From: UBA7672 sp034439955
GTDB lineage: Bacteria; Pseudomonadota; Alphaproteobacteria; Caulobacterales; Hyphomonadaceae
Reading direction: 5' to 3'
DNA: 50,991 nucleotides
NCBI GenBank assembly: GCA_034439955.1
Contig: JAWXBJ010000169.1
Location: 1 to 50,991, forward strand
In this document: positions 1-9,023 of the stretch, piece after piece
How the letters are laid out: every line of letters starts with the position of its first letter
Position numbering within the stretch: the stretch's first letter is position 1
Notes under the pieces: generated by a model
Databases searched by the model: none
Seen by the model: only the letters and a program-made list of their open reading frames with translations
What the model was told of the DNA's origin: nothing
Translations under genes and position numbers: made by a program

Positions 1-123
1 CAAAACCCGAACTTCGGCGGACCTGGGGCAGGTTGGGCCATGAAAGAAGTTGCGATGCAGGACGGCGAGCTGCGCTTTGTTTCCCGGGCCCGGGAAACAC
101 ATGGCACGGAGGATGCCACTTGA
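1..123 (+). CDS. C-terminal end of an unidentified protein (partial)
   Basis: The first 40 codons of the window form an open frame from base 1 that ends in TGA at 121-123. The deduced tail (ending RETHGTEDAT) has codon usage like the neighbouring genes, so it is probably the 3' end of a gene that begins outside the window. No family is recognisable from 40 residues. The frame contains a perfect 22-base palindrome at 78-99. The next gene starts 53 bases downstream on the same strand and could be co-transcribed. Confidence 0.45.
   Translation, partial: QNPNFGGPGAGWAMKEVAMQDGELRFVSRARETHGTEDAT
78..99. repeat. perfect 22-bp palindrome inside coding sequence
   Basis: The half-site TGTTTCCCGGG at 78-88 is followed directly by its exact reverse complement CCCGGGAAACA at 89-99. 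There is no loop, so as DNA it is a cruciform or dyad binding site rather than a good RNA hairpin. It lies near the 3' end of the partial gene, about 80 bases before the DUF3500 gene. Function unknown. Confidence 0.6.
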
Positions 124-176
124 TTGAGCGGCGAGCAGCCGCATGTTAGTCCTTGCTTGGAACAGGTGAGGGTCTC

Positions 177-1301
177 ATGGCCGGGACGAGGCGCGGTGCG
201 CGGGGTGATTTTTTTGCGGGGCTGGTGATCGCACTCACGGCGGCGGTTCTCGGTCTCACTCCTGCGGCCCAGGCCCAGGCGTCGCGGGCGCAGACGATGG
301 GCGAGGCGGCGACGGCTTTCCTCGAGACGCTGACCGACGCCCAGCGAGACACGATCGTCCGGCCTTTCGGGGATGATGCGGCGCGCGTCAACTGGAGCAA
401 TCTGCCCGTTCCGATGGCGCCGCGAGATGGCCTTGCTCTGGGATCGCTCGACGACGCCCAGCGTTCGGCGTTCCACGAAGTCTTGCTCGCTGCGATGTCG
501 AGCCAAGGCTATCACAAGGCCGCTTCGATCATGTGGATCGACGACATTCTGCGCGTTGAAGAGGAAGCAGCCCTGCTCACTCTTGCCCCCGCAGCGCGCG
601 CCCGGCGCGAGCCGATCACGCGGTCGCGGGATTCGGGGCAGTACTGGATCGTGGTTTTCGGCCAGCCCGGAGACGCCAACTGGGGCTGGATGCTCAGCGG
701 CCATCACCTCGCCGCGAACTTCACCGTGGCGGGCGGGAAGATCGCCTTCACGCCGCTTTTTCTGGGCGCCAGCCCGCAGACAGTAACGAGCGGCAAGTAC
801 GCCGGCTGGCGGGTGCTCGAACACGAAATCGACCGTGCGTTCGCGCTCGCTGCAACGCTCGACGAGAAGCAGCGCGCACGCACCCTGCTTGGCGCCGAGG
901 TCAGCGCGGACCTGTTCACCGGCAGGGGGCGGAAAGACAGCCTCGCGGCGCCGGTAGGCATGCCAGCGTCGATGTTGCGCGCGGACCAGCAGGCGATCCT
1001 CTGGGGCCTGATCCGCGAATACACCGGCGACGCCGCAGACGAGGTTGCGGACTCCCAGCTCGAGGCGGTGCGCAAGGACGGCCTCGACAAGCTCCATGTC
1101 GCCTGGTGGGGGCCGACGGATGATCCCGCCCGGCGTTTCATGTATCGCATTCACGGGCCGTCGATCCTGATCGAGTATGCGCGTGAGCCGGATATGGCGA
1201 GCGGCGGCCCCGCCAATCATGTGCACGCCATAGTTCGGGATCCGCGCAATGACTATGGCGAGGACTGGCTGGAGCGGCATTATGTGGAGGCGCACCAGTA
1301 G
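177..1301 (+). CDS. exported DUF3500 family protein
   Basis: A 374-residue protein of the DUF3500 family, whose biochemical role is not established. ATG at 177 is preferred over an upstream in-frame TTG at 153 because a GGTGAGGG ribosome binding site precedes it and because it gives a clean N-terminal signal peptide (basic MAGTRRGARGD, hydrophobic core, AQA cleavage region near residue 33). The mature part shows DUF3500 features: a DAQR-rich helical start, a GQYWIVVFG segment, the GWMLSGHHLAANFT segment with paired histidines, and the C-terminal HVHAIVRDPRNDYGEDWL block. The protein is expected in the periplasm or outside the cell. The family call is firm; function is unknown. Confidence 0.85.
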   Translation: MAGTRRGARGDFFAGLVIALTAAVLGLTPAAQAQASRAQTMGEAATAFLETLTDAQRDTIVRPFGDDAARVNWSNLPVPMAPRDGLALGSLDDAQRSAFHEVLLAAMSSQGYHKAASIMWIDDILRVEEEAALLTLAPAARARREPITRSRDSGQYWIVVFGQPGDANWGWMLSGHHLAANFTVAGGKIAFTPLFLGASPQTVTSGKYAGWRVLEHEIDRAFALAATLDEKQRARTLLGAEVSADLFTGRGRKDSLAAPVGMPASMLRADQQAILWGLIREYTGDAADEVADSQLEAVRKDGLDKLHVAWWGPTDDPARRFMYRIHGPSILIEYAREPDMASGGPANHVHAIVRDPRNDYGEDWLERHYVEAHQ

Positions 1302-1628
1302 GGGGTGGAGCGAGGGGCAGGCTGTCCCCGGATCGCCCGGCGACGATCATCCCTGAAGCTGCGCCAGCCGCTATCCGGAAGCGACCGTTCGGTGCGAAGG
1401 CTGGCCAGGAAGCGCGTCACGGGTCTTTCTCCGCTGCGCTCCGTTCGATTTGGGCCAGACGTGCTGCGATGGCCCGCGAGCAGCATGACGCAGCCGGCTC
1501 CCCAATCATGCGGGGATGACACAGGCGCTGTTCGTTTCTGGCGCTGTCCGTTTCTGGTGCGTTGCTGGCGCTTTCCCCGGTTTGGGGACGTGATATAGCG
1601 CCTGACGAAGCAACGCTCCGGGGACGTC
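1302..1628. other. intergenic region upstream of ilvD
   Basis: A gap of 327 bases between the DUF3500 gene and ilvD. It has no convincing coding frame. It contains an imperfect 16-base tandem duplication at 1529-1560. No clear terminator, attenuator peptide or sigma-70 promoter could be recognised by eye. Confidence 0.4.
1529..1560. repeat. 16-bp imperfect tandem duplication
   Basis: Two adjacent 16-base units, TGTTCGTTTCTGGCGC at 1529-1544 and TGTCCGTTTCTGGTGC at 1545-1560, differ at two positions. A third partial unit (GTTGCTGGCGC) follows. The unit lies about 70 bases before ilvD. It may be simple local slippage. Confidence 0.55.
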
Positions 1629-3365
1629 ATGGCCAACTCGCCCTCCCGCAAGACCTGGGACAAAACACGTATGCCGTCCCGCCACGTGACGGTCGGCCCG
1701 TCGCGGGCGCCGCATCGGTCATATTACTATGCGATGGGCCTCGGCACCAAGGAGATCGAACAACCCTTCGTTGGCGTGGCTTCGTGCTGGAACCAGGCCG
1801 CGCCATGCAACACCGCGCTGATGCGACAGGCGCAGGTGGTCTCCGAAGGCGTCAAGGCCGCGAACGGCACGCCTCGCGAGTTCTGCACCATCACCGTGAC
1901 CGACGGGATCGCGATGGGACATGAAGGGATGCGCTCGTCCCTGGTGTCGCGCGAGGTGATCGCGGACTCCGTCGAGCTGACGATGCGCGGCCATGGCTAT
2001 GACGCGCTGGTGGGCGTCGCCGGCTGCGACAAGAGTCTTCCGGGCATGATGATGGCGATGCTCCGCCTCAACGTGCCTAGCGTGTTTCTTTACGGCGGTT
2101 CGATCATGCCCGGCATGCTCAATGGCCGGGAGCTGACGGTACAGGACGTCTTCGAGGGCGTGGGCGCGCATGCTGTCGGCAAGATCACCGATGAGGAGCT
2201 TCGCCTGATCGAGACACACGCCTGTCCGGGCGAGGGCGCATGCGGTGGGCAATACACGGCCAACACCATGGCCTGCGTCAGCGAGGCGATCGGCCTGGCG
2301 CTGCCTTTGTCGTCGGCGCTGCCGGCCGTCTACAGGGACCGCGACCAGTATGCGCGCGCGAGCGGCGTAGCCGTAATGAACCTGATCGAGAAGAACATCC
2401 GGCCTCGCGCCATCTGCACGCGCGAAGCCTTCGAGAATGCGGCGATCATCGTGGCGGCGACGGGCGGGTCCACCAATGGCGGATTGCACCTGCCCGCGAT
2501 GGCGCACGAGTGCGGCATCCGGTTCGATCTCGACGACGTGGTGAAGGTGATGCGGCGCACACCCTATCTCGCCGACCTCAAACCCGGCGGCCGGTATGTC
2601 GCCAAGGCGATGGGCGAAGCAGGCGGCGTGCCGATGCTGATGAAGACGCTGCTGGATGCCGGACTGCTCCACGGCGACTGCCTGACGGTGACGGGCAAGA
2701 CGATCCGGGAGAACCTCGCCGATGTCGTCTGGCGCGATGACCAGGACGTGATCAGGCCCGTCTCAAATCCGTTGTCGCCAACCGGGGGCGTGGTGGGGCT
2801 GAAGGGCTCGCTGGCGCCGGAGGGCGCGATCGTGAAGGTGGCGGGACTCGCGATGCAGGTGTTCTGCGGTCCGGCGCGTGTGTTCGACGGCGAGGAGGCA
2901 TGTTTCGCCGCAGTCGAACAGCGCGATTACCGGGAAGGCGAGGTGCTGGTGATCCGCTATGAGGGTCCGAGGGGCGGGCCGGGCATGCGGGAGATGCTCT
3001 CGACCACCGCCGCCATCTACGGACAGGGCATGGGCGACAAGGTGGCGCTGGTCACGGATGGCCGGTTCTCCGGCGCGACGCGGGGATTCTGCGTGGGGCA
3101 TGTCGGGCCTGAGGCCCAGCTCGGCGGACCAATCGCCCTGGTCAGGGATGGCGACATGATCTCGCTCAACGCCATCACCGGATCGATCGAGCTCGAGGTC
3201 TCCGAAGCCGAGTTGGCCGATCGCAGGAAGGCGTGGAAGCCGCATCTGACAAATTATCAGTCAGGCGCGCTGTGGAAGTTCGCGCAGTCCGTCGGCGCTG
3301 CTTCGAAAGGCGCCGTGACGCATCCGGGGGCCGAGGCCGAGACGCATGTCTATGCGGATCTTTGA
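1629..3365 (+). CDS. ilvD: dihydroxy-acid dehydratase
   Basis: A 578-residue IlvD/Edd-family dehydratase that converts 2,3-dihydroxy-3-methylbutanoate and -pentanoate into 2-oxo acids in valine, leucine and isoleucine synthesis. Cysteines suited to iron-sulfur cluster binding are in the family positions: CWNQAAPC (C53, C60), CDKSLPG (C133) and CPGEGACGGQYTANTM (C199, C205). The C-terminal TDGRFSGATRGFCVGHVGPEA block is the conserved active-site region. Length and the GACGG-YTANTM signature favour DHAD over Edd, although sugar-acid dehydratases of the same superfamily cannot be fully excluded. The gene stands alone with ATG at 1629; no ilv partner is nearby. Confidence 0.92.
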   Translation: MANSPSRKTWDKTRMPSRHVTVGPSRAPHRSYYYAMGLGTKEIEQPFVGVASCWNQAAPCNTALMRQAQVVSEGVKAANGTPREFCTITVTDGIAMGHEGMRSSLVSREVIADSVELTMRGHGYDALVGVAGCDKSLPGMMMAMLRLNVPSVFLYGGSIMPGMLNGRELTVQDVFEGVGAHAVGKITDEELRLIETHACPGEGACGGQYTANTMACVSEAIGLALPLSSALPAVYRDRDQYARASGVAVMNLIEKNIRPRAICTREAFENAAIIVAATGGSTNGGLHLPAMAHECGIRFDLDDVVKVMRRTPYLADLKPGGRYVAKAMGEAGGVPMLMKTLLDAGLLHGDCLTVTGKTIRENLADVVWRDDQDVIRPVSNPLSPTGGVVGLKGSLAPEGAIVKVAGLAMQVFCGPARVFDGEEACFAAVEQRDYREGEVLVIRYEGPRGGPGMREMLSTTAAIYGQGMGDKVALVTDGRFSGATRGFCVGHVGPEAQLGGPIALVRDGDMISLNAITGSIELEVSEAELADRRKAWKPHLTNYQSGALWKFAQSVGAASKGAVTHPGAEAETHVYADL

Positions 3366-3464
3366 GGGCGTGTCGGAAGGCGGTCCGCCGTCCGGGCGCT
3401 GTCGCCGACCGGTGAATCGCGGCAGGAGTGACCTTTCGACGGGACTGGCGGGCGGGTGGAATTG

Positions 3465-4478
3465 ATGGCCAAGCGCATGCAGACGCTGACGCTGGATCAG
3501 GCTCTCGACGGCTTGCCGGCGGATTTCGGCTTCTTTGCCGAGCGCTACCGCACGCAGATCCAGCCGGGGCTGGCCGGACGCGAGGCCGAGCGCGTGGCGG
3601 CCGTCAAGCGTCAGCAGCGCTATGGACTGATCGCCGTCGTCGCGGCGGTGGTGATCGCTGGCGGCGGCTTCGCGCTGTTCAACACCCCCTTTGTTCTGGC
3701 GGCGGCTGTGGCGGCGGGCGGCGGCATCTGGGCCTGGGGCGGCATGGCGCTGTCGAAACTCGGCCATGAAACCAAGCTGATGCTCGTCGAGCCTGTCGCC
3801 AACCAGTTCGGCATGCAGTTCGAGATGGCCCCGCCGCCGCCCGGGGCGATGCTCCGCTGCCGCGATCTTGGGCTGGTGCCATCGTGGGATCGGGCGAAGT
3901 ATGAGGATCAGCTGACCGGCCAGCGCGGCGACGCGCCGTTCGAATTCTTCGAGGCGCATCTCGAGGACAAGAGAACCACGACCGACGGCAAGGGGAATAC
4001 GCGCACGACCTGGGTGACCGTGTTTCGCGGCCAATGCCTCGCGGTGCGGTTTCACAAGCCGTTTGAAGGCATAACGAAGGTGTTTCGTGACGCCGGCTTC
4101 ATGAATTCCTTCATGAAGCTGGGCCAGAAGCTTCCGCGCGTGAAACTGGAGGATCCGGTCTTCGAGAAGGCCTTCGAAGTCTATGGCTCGGACCAGGTCG
4201 AGGCGCGCTTTATCCTGACGCCCGATTTCATGGAAAGGCTGTTGCTTCTGGAGAAGACATTCGAGGGCAAGCAGCTGCGGTGCGCCTTCTCGGGCGGCGA
4301 GATGTTCCTGTGCGTCGCGGGCAAGAACCTGCTGGAGCCTGGCTCGATGCACCGGCCGATGGACGATCTCAATCGCGTGAGGGAAATGCTGCTGGATTTC
4401 GCTGCGGTGTTCCTGTTGATCGACGCGATGTCGCAGCGGCGCACGCCGGACGCATTGCGGGGCGCCGTCGAACCCTGA
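3465..4478 (+). CDS. DUF3137 membrane protein
   Basis: A 337-residue DUF3137 protein of unknown function. ATG at 3465 is chosen because GGTGGA lies six bases upstream; an in-frame GTG at 3456 would add three residues. After about 50 polar residues come two adjacent hydrophobic helices (YGLIAVVAAVVIAGGGFALF and the following FVLAAAVAAGGGIWAWGG). A soluble C-terminal domain follows with the family's FEFFEAHLEDKR and VFRGQCLAVRF segments. It is therefore an inner-membrane hairpin with a large cytoplasmic domain. It is about 100 bases after ilvD and about 110 before the next membrane protein. Confidence 0.8.
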   Translation: MAKRMQTLTLDQALDGLPADFGFFAERYRTQIQPGLAGREAERVAAVKRQQRYGLIAVVAAVVIAGGGFALFNTPFVLAAAVAAGGGIWAWGGMALSKLGHETKLMLVEPVANQFGMQFEMAPPPPGAMLRCRDLGLVPSWDRAKYEDQLTGQRGDAPFEFFEAHLEDKRTTTDGKGNTRTTWVTVFRGQCLAVRFHKPFEGITKVFRDAGFMNSFMKLGQKLPRVKLEDPVFEKAFEVYGSDQVEARFILTPDFMERLLLLEKTFEGKQLRCAFSGGEMFLCVAGKNLLEPGSMHRPMDDLNRVREMLLDFAAVFLLIDAMSQRRTPDALRGAVEP

Positions 4479-4591
4479 TTTTAAGGCCCTCGAAAGCGCC
4501 TGGCAGACATAGTCTTGACGGAGAACACGGTTGATCTTTTCGCCGCTCTCCGCTTAGCAGGGGCCAAGTTTTGTAGAGTCCGGACCCCTTC

Positions 4592-5146
4592 ATGGCCAAG
4601 AAGCCTTTCCTCGAAAATGTGATTGAAAGCGGACTGTTCGCCTCGCGCTGGCTGATGGCGCCCTTCTATGTCGGCCTGATCGCGGCGTTGGCCGCGCTGA
4701 TGGTGGTGTTCTTCCAGGAGCTGGCGCACGAATTTCCGCACCTCTGGTCGGCGACCGAGCCCATGTCGGCGGAGGGCGCCATCCTGCTGGCGCTGGCGCT
4801 GATCGACCTGTCGCTGGCGGCCAATCTTGTCCTGATCGTGATGTTCTCGGGCTATGAGAATTTCGTCTCGAAGATCGATGTGGGCCGGGTCGAGGATCGT
4901 CCCGAATGGATGGGCACGGTGGATTTCTCCGGCCTCAAGCTGAAGCTGATCGCGTCCATCGTCGCCATTTCGGGGATCGCGCTGCTGCGCGCCTTCCTTG
5001 AAATCGGAGAGACGGAGGCCGCCATGTTCGACGAGGCCGCCCGCGACCGGATGATGTGGCAGGTGATCGTGCACCTCACCTTCGTGGTCTCAGGGGTGCT
5101 GCTTGCCTTCATGGACTGGCTTACCGGGCATCAGAAAGGGCATTAA
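4592..5146 (+). CDS. UPF0114 (YqhA-type) four-helix membrane protein
   Basis: A 184-residue integral membrane protein of the UPF0114/YqhA group. Four hydrophobic segments are visible at roughly residues 12-38, 62-88, 112-133 and 152-176. The loop between helices two and three carries the family's SGYENFVSKID motif, and the region before helix three has WMGTVDFSGLKLKL. Function is not established. The ribosome binding site is weak. The gene is followed within about 30 bases by a strong hairpin (5176-5201) that separates it from xth on the other strand. Confidence 0.85.
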   Translation: MAKKPFLENVIESGLFASRWLMAPFYVGLIAALAALMVVFFQELAHEFPHLWSATEPMSAEGAILLALALIDLSLAANLVLIVMFSGYENFVSKIDVGRVEDRPEWMGTVDFSGLKLKLIASIVAISGIALLRAFLEIGETEAAMFDEAARDRMMWQVIVHLTFVVSGVLLAFMDWLTGHQKGH

Positions 5147-5175
5147 AGCAGCGCCCCACGGCGGAGACAAAAAAA

Positions 5176-5201
5176 GGGCCTCGCGGAAAACCGCAAGGCC
5201 C
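5176..5201 (-). terminator. rho-independent terminator between convergent genes
   Basis: An 11-pair stem with one mismatch (GGGCCTcGCGG and CCGCaAGGCCC) and an AAAA loop. Read on the minus strand it is followed directly by TTTTTTTGT, the classical terminator form for transcripts coming from xth. On the plus strand the hairpin is followed by AGAACCTTTTCTC, so it may also stop the UPF0114 transcript. The two transcripts converge here. Confidence 0.8.
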
Positions 5202-5341
5202 AGAACCTTTTCTCGGGGGAGAGAATTGCCGTTCGTCCGACCGGGGCCGGGCAAAGACAGGAGTGCTTACGCCCCTGATCGGACATCGGATCATCGCTTG
5301 GCGCCGCGCCGGGTCTTTTTTGGCGACTCTGAGAAGGCCCT

Positions 5342-6121
5342 TCAATCGAGAAATGTCCCGATCACCGGCACATGGTCCGAGGGTTTTTCGAGACCGCGCG
5401 CATCCCGGAAGATTTTTACTGAGACCAGCCGGTCGGCGGCCTGCGGGCTGCACATCAGATGGTCGATGCGGATGCCGTGGTCTTTCTGCCATGCTCCCGC
5501 CTGATAGTCCCAGAAACTGTACTGGCCCGAACGCGCGTCGCGCGCCATGAAGGCGTCGCTATAGCCCAGCCATTCAAGCGCCCGGAAGCGCTCGCGCGTC
5601 GGTGGAAAGGCCAGCGCGTCGTCGGCCCAGACGCGGGGCTCCCAGCAATCCTGGTTGCGGGGAATGCAGTTGTAGTCGCCGGCCAGGACGACGGATTCTT
5701 CCTCCTGCAGCAGTAGCCTCGCCCGCTCCAGCAGGCGGTCCATCCAGCGCAGCTTGTAGTCGTATTTTTCGCCCGGCCGCGGATTGCCGTTGGGCAGGTA
5801 GATCGAGGCGACCCGCATCGGGCGCGGCGCTTCGACCAGCACTTCGAGATAGCGCGACTGTTCGTCCCCGGGTTCGCCGGGCAGGTGGCGGACCTCCTGC
5901 GAGATCGGAAACTTCGAGAGGATCGCGACGCCATTATAGGTCTTCTGACCAAAGACCGCGCAGTTGAACCCGATCGCCTCGATCTCCGCGCGCGGAAATT
6001 TCTCGTCGATGCATTTGAGTTCCTGCAGGCACCACACGTCGGCGTCGGCGGCGCCCAGCACCTCGATCACTGTGGGCAAGCGCGCATTGATCGAGTTGAC
6101 GTTCCAGGTGGCGATTCTCAT
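5342..6121 (-). CDS. xth: exodeoxyribonuclease III / AP endonuclease
   Basis: A 259-residue ExoIII-type Mg2+-dependent AP endonuclease and 3'-5' exonuclease for base excision repair in the cytoplasm. The EEP-superfamily motifs appear in order: TWNVNSINARLP (N-terminal Asn), LQELKCIDEKFP (metal-binding Glu), LAGDYNC (Asp/Asn), RIDHLMCS (Asp/His) and SDHVPVIG (catalytic Asp/His). Start ATG at 6121 is at the expected MRIATWNVNSI position. It is transcribed toward the terminator at 5176-5201. After its TGA the same frame stays open for 16 further codons, probably by chance. Confidence 0.95.
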   Translation of the reverse strand: MRIATWNVNSINARLPTVIEVLGAADADVWCLQELKCIDEKFPRAEIEAIGFNCAVFGQKTYNGVAILSKFPISQEVRHLPGEPGDEQSRYLEVLVEAPRPMRVASIYLPNGNPRPGEKYDYKLRWMDRLLERARLLLQEEESVVLAGDYNCIPRNQDCWEPRVWADDALAFPPTRERFRALEWLGYSDAFMARDARSGQYSFWDYQAGAWQKDHGIRIDHLMCSPQAADRLVSVKIFRDARGLEKPSDHVPVIGTFLD

Positions 6122-6258
6122 GGCGTATATCTACAGTCGCGCCGCGCAAACGAAAGTGGACGGGACCGCGAAGTCCCGACAAGCAGGAGGATCGTTCGTG
6201 CGACCCCCTGCCAACGATCCGGTCCCGAAATTACCCTAGCCGGAGTGCGCCAAGTGCA

Positions 6259-6897
6259 TCACTTTGCTTCCGCCAGGGCTTTCATGTTCTTCAGAGCCCC
6301 TTCGAACTGGGTCCGGCGGCGCGTGACATCCGCATCCTTGGCGGCCTGATCGGCCTTGTCGGATACGTCGTACATCAGGGTGTAAAGGAGTTTCGAGGTT
6401 TTCGCCGTCACCGGGCGGGCTTCCAGGAAGCCATGATAGAGGTCGTAGAACTGGCCGGGCTTGGCAGGCTGGGTGTAGCCATAGGCGAGGTCGGTCTTCG
6501 CCGTCAGCACTTCGATGACCGCGCCGTTGGCGATCGAGCGGACGGATCCGATAGCGCCATCGCCCTTCGTAACTTCGCAGGGAACCTTGCGGCCCGGCGC
6601 GATCCAGTTTCCGAGATCGCAATAGGCCCCGATTTTGGACCAGGCGTCGGTCGCCGATGCGGCGACGTCGATCTCCATCTTGATGGTCACGTACTCGGGC
6701 GGCATGGCAGGCTTGGGAGCGGCTGGCGCGGGCGGCGCTGGAGCGGTTGGAGCGGCCGGCGCTTGGGGCGCCGCCGGAGCGGCCGGCGCGGGCGCCGACG
6801 CCATCTCTGCGGGACTCGGGTCTGGCGTGCCGGCGCAGGCGGCAGCCAGCGTCGCGGCGAGGGCGAGTCCGGCGGTCTTGAAGATTGAAGGCGTCAT
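6259..6897 (-). CDS. SRPBCC-family lipoprotein
   Basis: A 212-residue lipoprotein with an SRPBCC (polyketide cyclase/START-like) ligand-binding domain. ATG at 6897 is preferred because it gives a signal peptide with a lipobox (LAAAC, C21); a GAGGGG element lies upstream. A proline/alanine-rich linker at about residues 30-70 follows, encoded by GC-rich repeats. From about residue 75 the SRPBCC fold is suggested by YVTIKMEIDVAASATDAWSKIG, CDLGNWIAPG and the final amphipathic helix ending KNMKALAEAK. The protein is probably anchored in the periplasm. The ligand is unknown. It is 137 bases upstream of xth on the same strand. Confidence 0.75.
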   Translation of the reverse strand: MTPSIFKTAGLALAATLAAACAGTPDPSPAEMASAPAPAAPAAPQAPAAPTAPAPPAPAAPKPAMPPEYVTIKMEIDVAASATDAWSKIGAYCDLGNWIAPGRKVPCEVTKGDGAIGSVRSIANGAVIEVLTAKTDLAYGYTQPAKPGQFYDLYHGFLEARPVTAKTSKLLYTLMYDVSDKADQAAKDADVTRRRTQFEGALKNMKALAEAK

Positions 6898-7008
6898 CGT
6901 GTTTTGATCCCCTCGAGCCGGGCGTCGCGTTTGCGCGAGCGGCATGGGATGGTGCGCCAAAAACGGTGCGATGCGCCAGAGTTTAATTCTGGCCGGACAA
7001 ACCGGGGA

Positions 7009-8625
7009 TCACGCCGCTTCGCTGTCGGCGGCCGGGACCGACCTGAGCTGTTCGGGCGTGAGGGCGCGCACCCGCGTGATCTCGGAGATGAGGTCGCGCT
7101 CCGCCAGCGGCTTCGACAGGTATCCGTTCATGCCCATGGCGAGATAGCGCTCCTTGTCCCCGCTCATGGCGTCGGCGGTGAGCGCGATGACCGGCAGGTG
7201 GGCCCAGCTCTCGTCCGAAGCGCGCATCCTCCGGATGGTTTCGGGTCCGTCCATGATCGGCATGTGAATGTCGAGCAGCACGATGTCGAATTTCTCCGCC
7301 GCAAGGGCGGCCAGCGCTTCCTTGCCATTGGTCGCCTCGATAATGCGCATGTTGAACGGACGCAGGAAGAGGCTCGCCACCTGCCGGTTGATCGGATGAT
7401 CGTCAACGAGAAGAACGCGGATGTTCTGGTTGCGGAGCTGGGAGCGGACATCTTCTGCGCCAAGCGGGGCGCCCTCGCTGACGATGCGATGCTGGGGGGC
7501 GGCTTCGCCCGCCAGGAATGTGAAGGTGAATTCGGACCCGCGTCCCAGTTCGCTTTTCACGGTGGCCTCCCCGCCCATGAGTTCGGCGAGTTTGCGCGTG
7601 ATCGACAGGCCAAGGCCCGTTCCGCCAAATTTCCGCGACGTTGAATCATCGGCCTGCACAAAGGGCTGGAACAGGCGGCCGGCCGTTTCCTCGTCCATGC
7701 CGACGCCGGTGTCGCTGACGCGTATCTTCACCATATGCTGTCCGGCGCCGATCTGCCTGGACGCCACGAAAACCTCGACCCGGCCCGTGAGCGTGAACTT
7801 GATGGCGTTGGAAATGAGGTTCGAGACGCACTGGCGCACGCGGACCGCGTCGAAATTGAGAACCTGCGGAAGGTCGGCGTCGAAGCTCAGGAAGAATTCG
7901 AGGCCGGCTTCTTCCGCCTTGGGCTTCCACAGGCGATGGACCCGGCGCAGCGTGTGGGCCACGTCGGTGTCCGCGCTCACGATGGCGATCTTTCCGGCTT
8001 CGATCTTGGAAAGATCCAGCACGTCGTTGAGCAGGGTCATCAGGTTGCGGCCGCTGTCCAGGATCGTCTGGACCTGATCGCGCTGCTCCGGATTGAGTTC
8101 AGCCATTTCAAGGACCTGGGCCATGCCGAGAATTCCGTTGAGCGGCATCCTGATCTCGTGGCTCATATTGGCGAGGAAAGCCGATTTGGCGTTGGAGGCT
8201 GCGACGGCCTCCAGCTGGGCTTTCTTCAATTCCCGCTCGCGCTGGCGCAGATCGGTGACATCGACGGAGATCGCCACCTTGCGACCGTCGGACATGGGCC
8301 GGTAGGTGACCTGGACGATGCGATCGTTCGGGGTCTTGATTTCGTAGGTTTCGCCGCTGTCGGCCAGGGCGACATAGCGTTCGGTGAGTTGCTCGATCTG
8401 CTCGGGCGCGAGATCCTGACGCGACTGGCCGATGGAGTAGCGCAGCGCGGCGCGATAATTGGCGGCGCCGTTCTCAAAAGCCTCATAGAGGTGCGGGAAG
8501 CGCAGGGCCGAAACACTGTTGTAAAGCATGGGCAGACCATCGCGGTCGAAAACCGTGAGGCCGTCCGGAAGGCATTCCACCGCCTCGACGAAGATCGGAT
8601 CAAGATCGAGTTTCGCGGTCGCCAT
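7009..8625 (-). CDS. soluble hybrid sensor histidine kinase with C-terminal receiver
   Basis: A 538-residue cytoplasmic hybrid kinase. A PAS-like domain (about residues 12-125) is followed by a short coiled coil, then a HisKA domain with H-box FLANMSHEIRMPLNGILG (phospho-acceptor H156). The HATPase domain has N-box NLISNAIKFT, G1 DTGVGM and G2 GGTGLGLSI (about residues 265-372). The C-terminal receiver (about residues 402-520) has DD at 408-409, phospho-acceptor D452 in VLLDIHMP and K505. There is no membrane helix, so it senses an internal signal or partner. No cognate output gene is adjacent. The receiver may phosphorelay to a separate Hpt protein. Confidence 0.92.
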   Translation of the reverse strand: MATAKLDLDPIFVEAVECLPDGLTVFDRDGLPMLYNSVSALRFPHLYEAFENGAANYRAALRYSIGQSRQDLAPEQIEQLTERYVALADSGETYEIKTPNDRIVQVTYRPMSDGRKVAISVDVTDLRQRERELKKAQLEAVAASNAKSAFLANMSHEIRMPLNGILGMAQVLEMAELNPEQRDQVQTILDSGRNLMTLLNDVLDLSKIEAGKIAIVSADTDVAHTLRRVHRLWKPKAEEAGLEFFLSFDADLPQVLNFDAVRVRQCVSNLISNAIKFTLTGRVEVFVASRQIGAGQHMVKIRVSDTGVGMDEETAGRLFQPFVQADDSTSRKFGGTGLGLSITRKLAELMGGEATVKSELGRGSEFTFTFLAGEAAPQHRIVSEGAPLGAEDVRSQLRNQNIRVLLVDDHPINRQVASLFLRPFNMRIIEATNGKEALAALAAEKFDIVLLDIHMPIMDGPETIRRMRASDESWAHLPVIALTADAMSGDKERYLAMGMNGYLSKPLAERDLISEITRVRALTPEQLRSVPAADSEAA

Positions 8626-8877
8626 CTATCGTCCTGTCTGTATTCTGAGGCTTGGCAGCGCCCGATCGCACGTCCCGGAAAGCCCGTGACCTGTTCGCCC
8701 GTGCCATACGTCAGAACCAAGTTCCATCCGGACCATGGCGCAATTTACCTAAGAGAATCTGACGGCCGGCGCCGGATTGGCCAGCTAACCGGCTGCATGG
8801 AGAGAAAATCTCCTCGCTCGGCCCGATGCCGGGGTCGAATGCCGTAGCGTTAACCCGTCTTCTGGCGACTGGAGGGC

Positions 8878-8951
8878 TGGAGCGGGTGGCGGGAATCGAA
8901 CCCGCGTACTCAGCTTGGAAGGCTGCTGCACTACCATTGTGCTACACCCGC
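8878..8951 (-). tRNA. tRNA-Gly (anticodon UCC)
   Basis: On the minus strand the sequence runs from GCGGGTG at 8951 through the D-arm (GCAC, AATGGTA, GTGC), an anticodon loop CTTCCAA reading UCC, and the T-arm CGGGTTCGATTCCCG. The acceptor strand CACCCGC pairs with the 5' end and is followed by a T discriminator and an encoded CCA. Length including CCA is 74 bases. It lies about 70 bases downstream of the uracil-DNA glycosylase gene on the same strand and may be processed from the same transcript. Confidence 0.97.
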
Positions 8952-9023
8952 TTACCGCCCGGCTTCCTGCGAAAGAGCCGCCCGGCAGGGCGCCGGCCTA
9001 CGTGAAAACCAGCTCGGTGTCCA

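Noticed and set aside
1719..2672. 317-codon minus-strand frame opposite ilvD
   Set aside because: Antisense shadow; His/Asp-rich translation with no family features.
5294..5344. 16-codon in-frame extension after the xth TGA ending PKKTRRGAKR
   Set aside because: Could suggest readthrough, but xth already ends at the normal family length and no recoding signal is visible.
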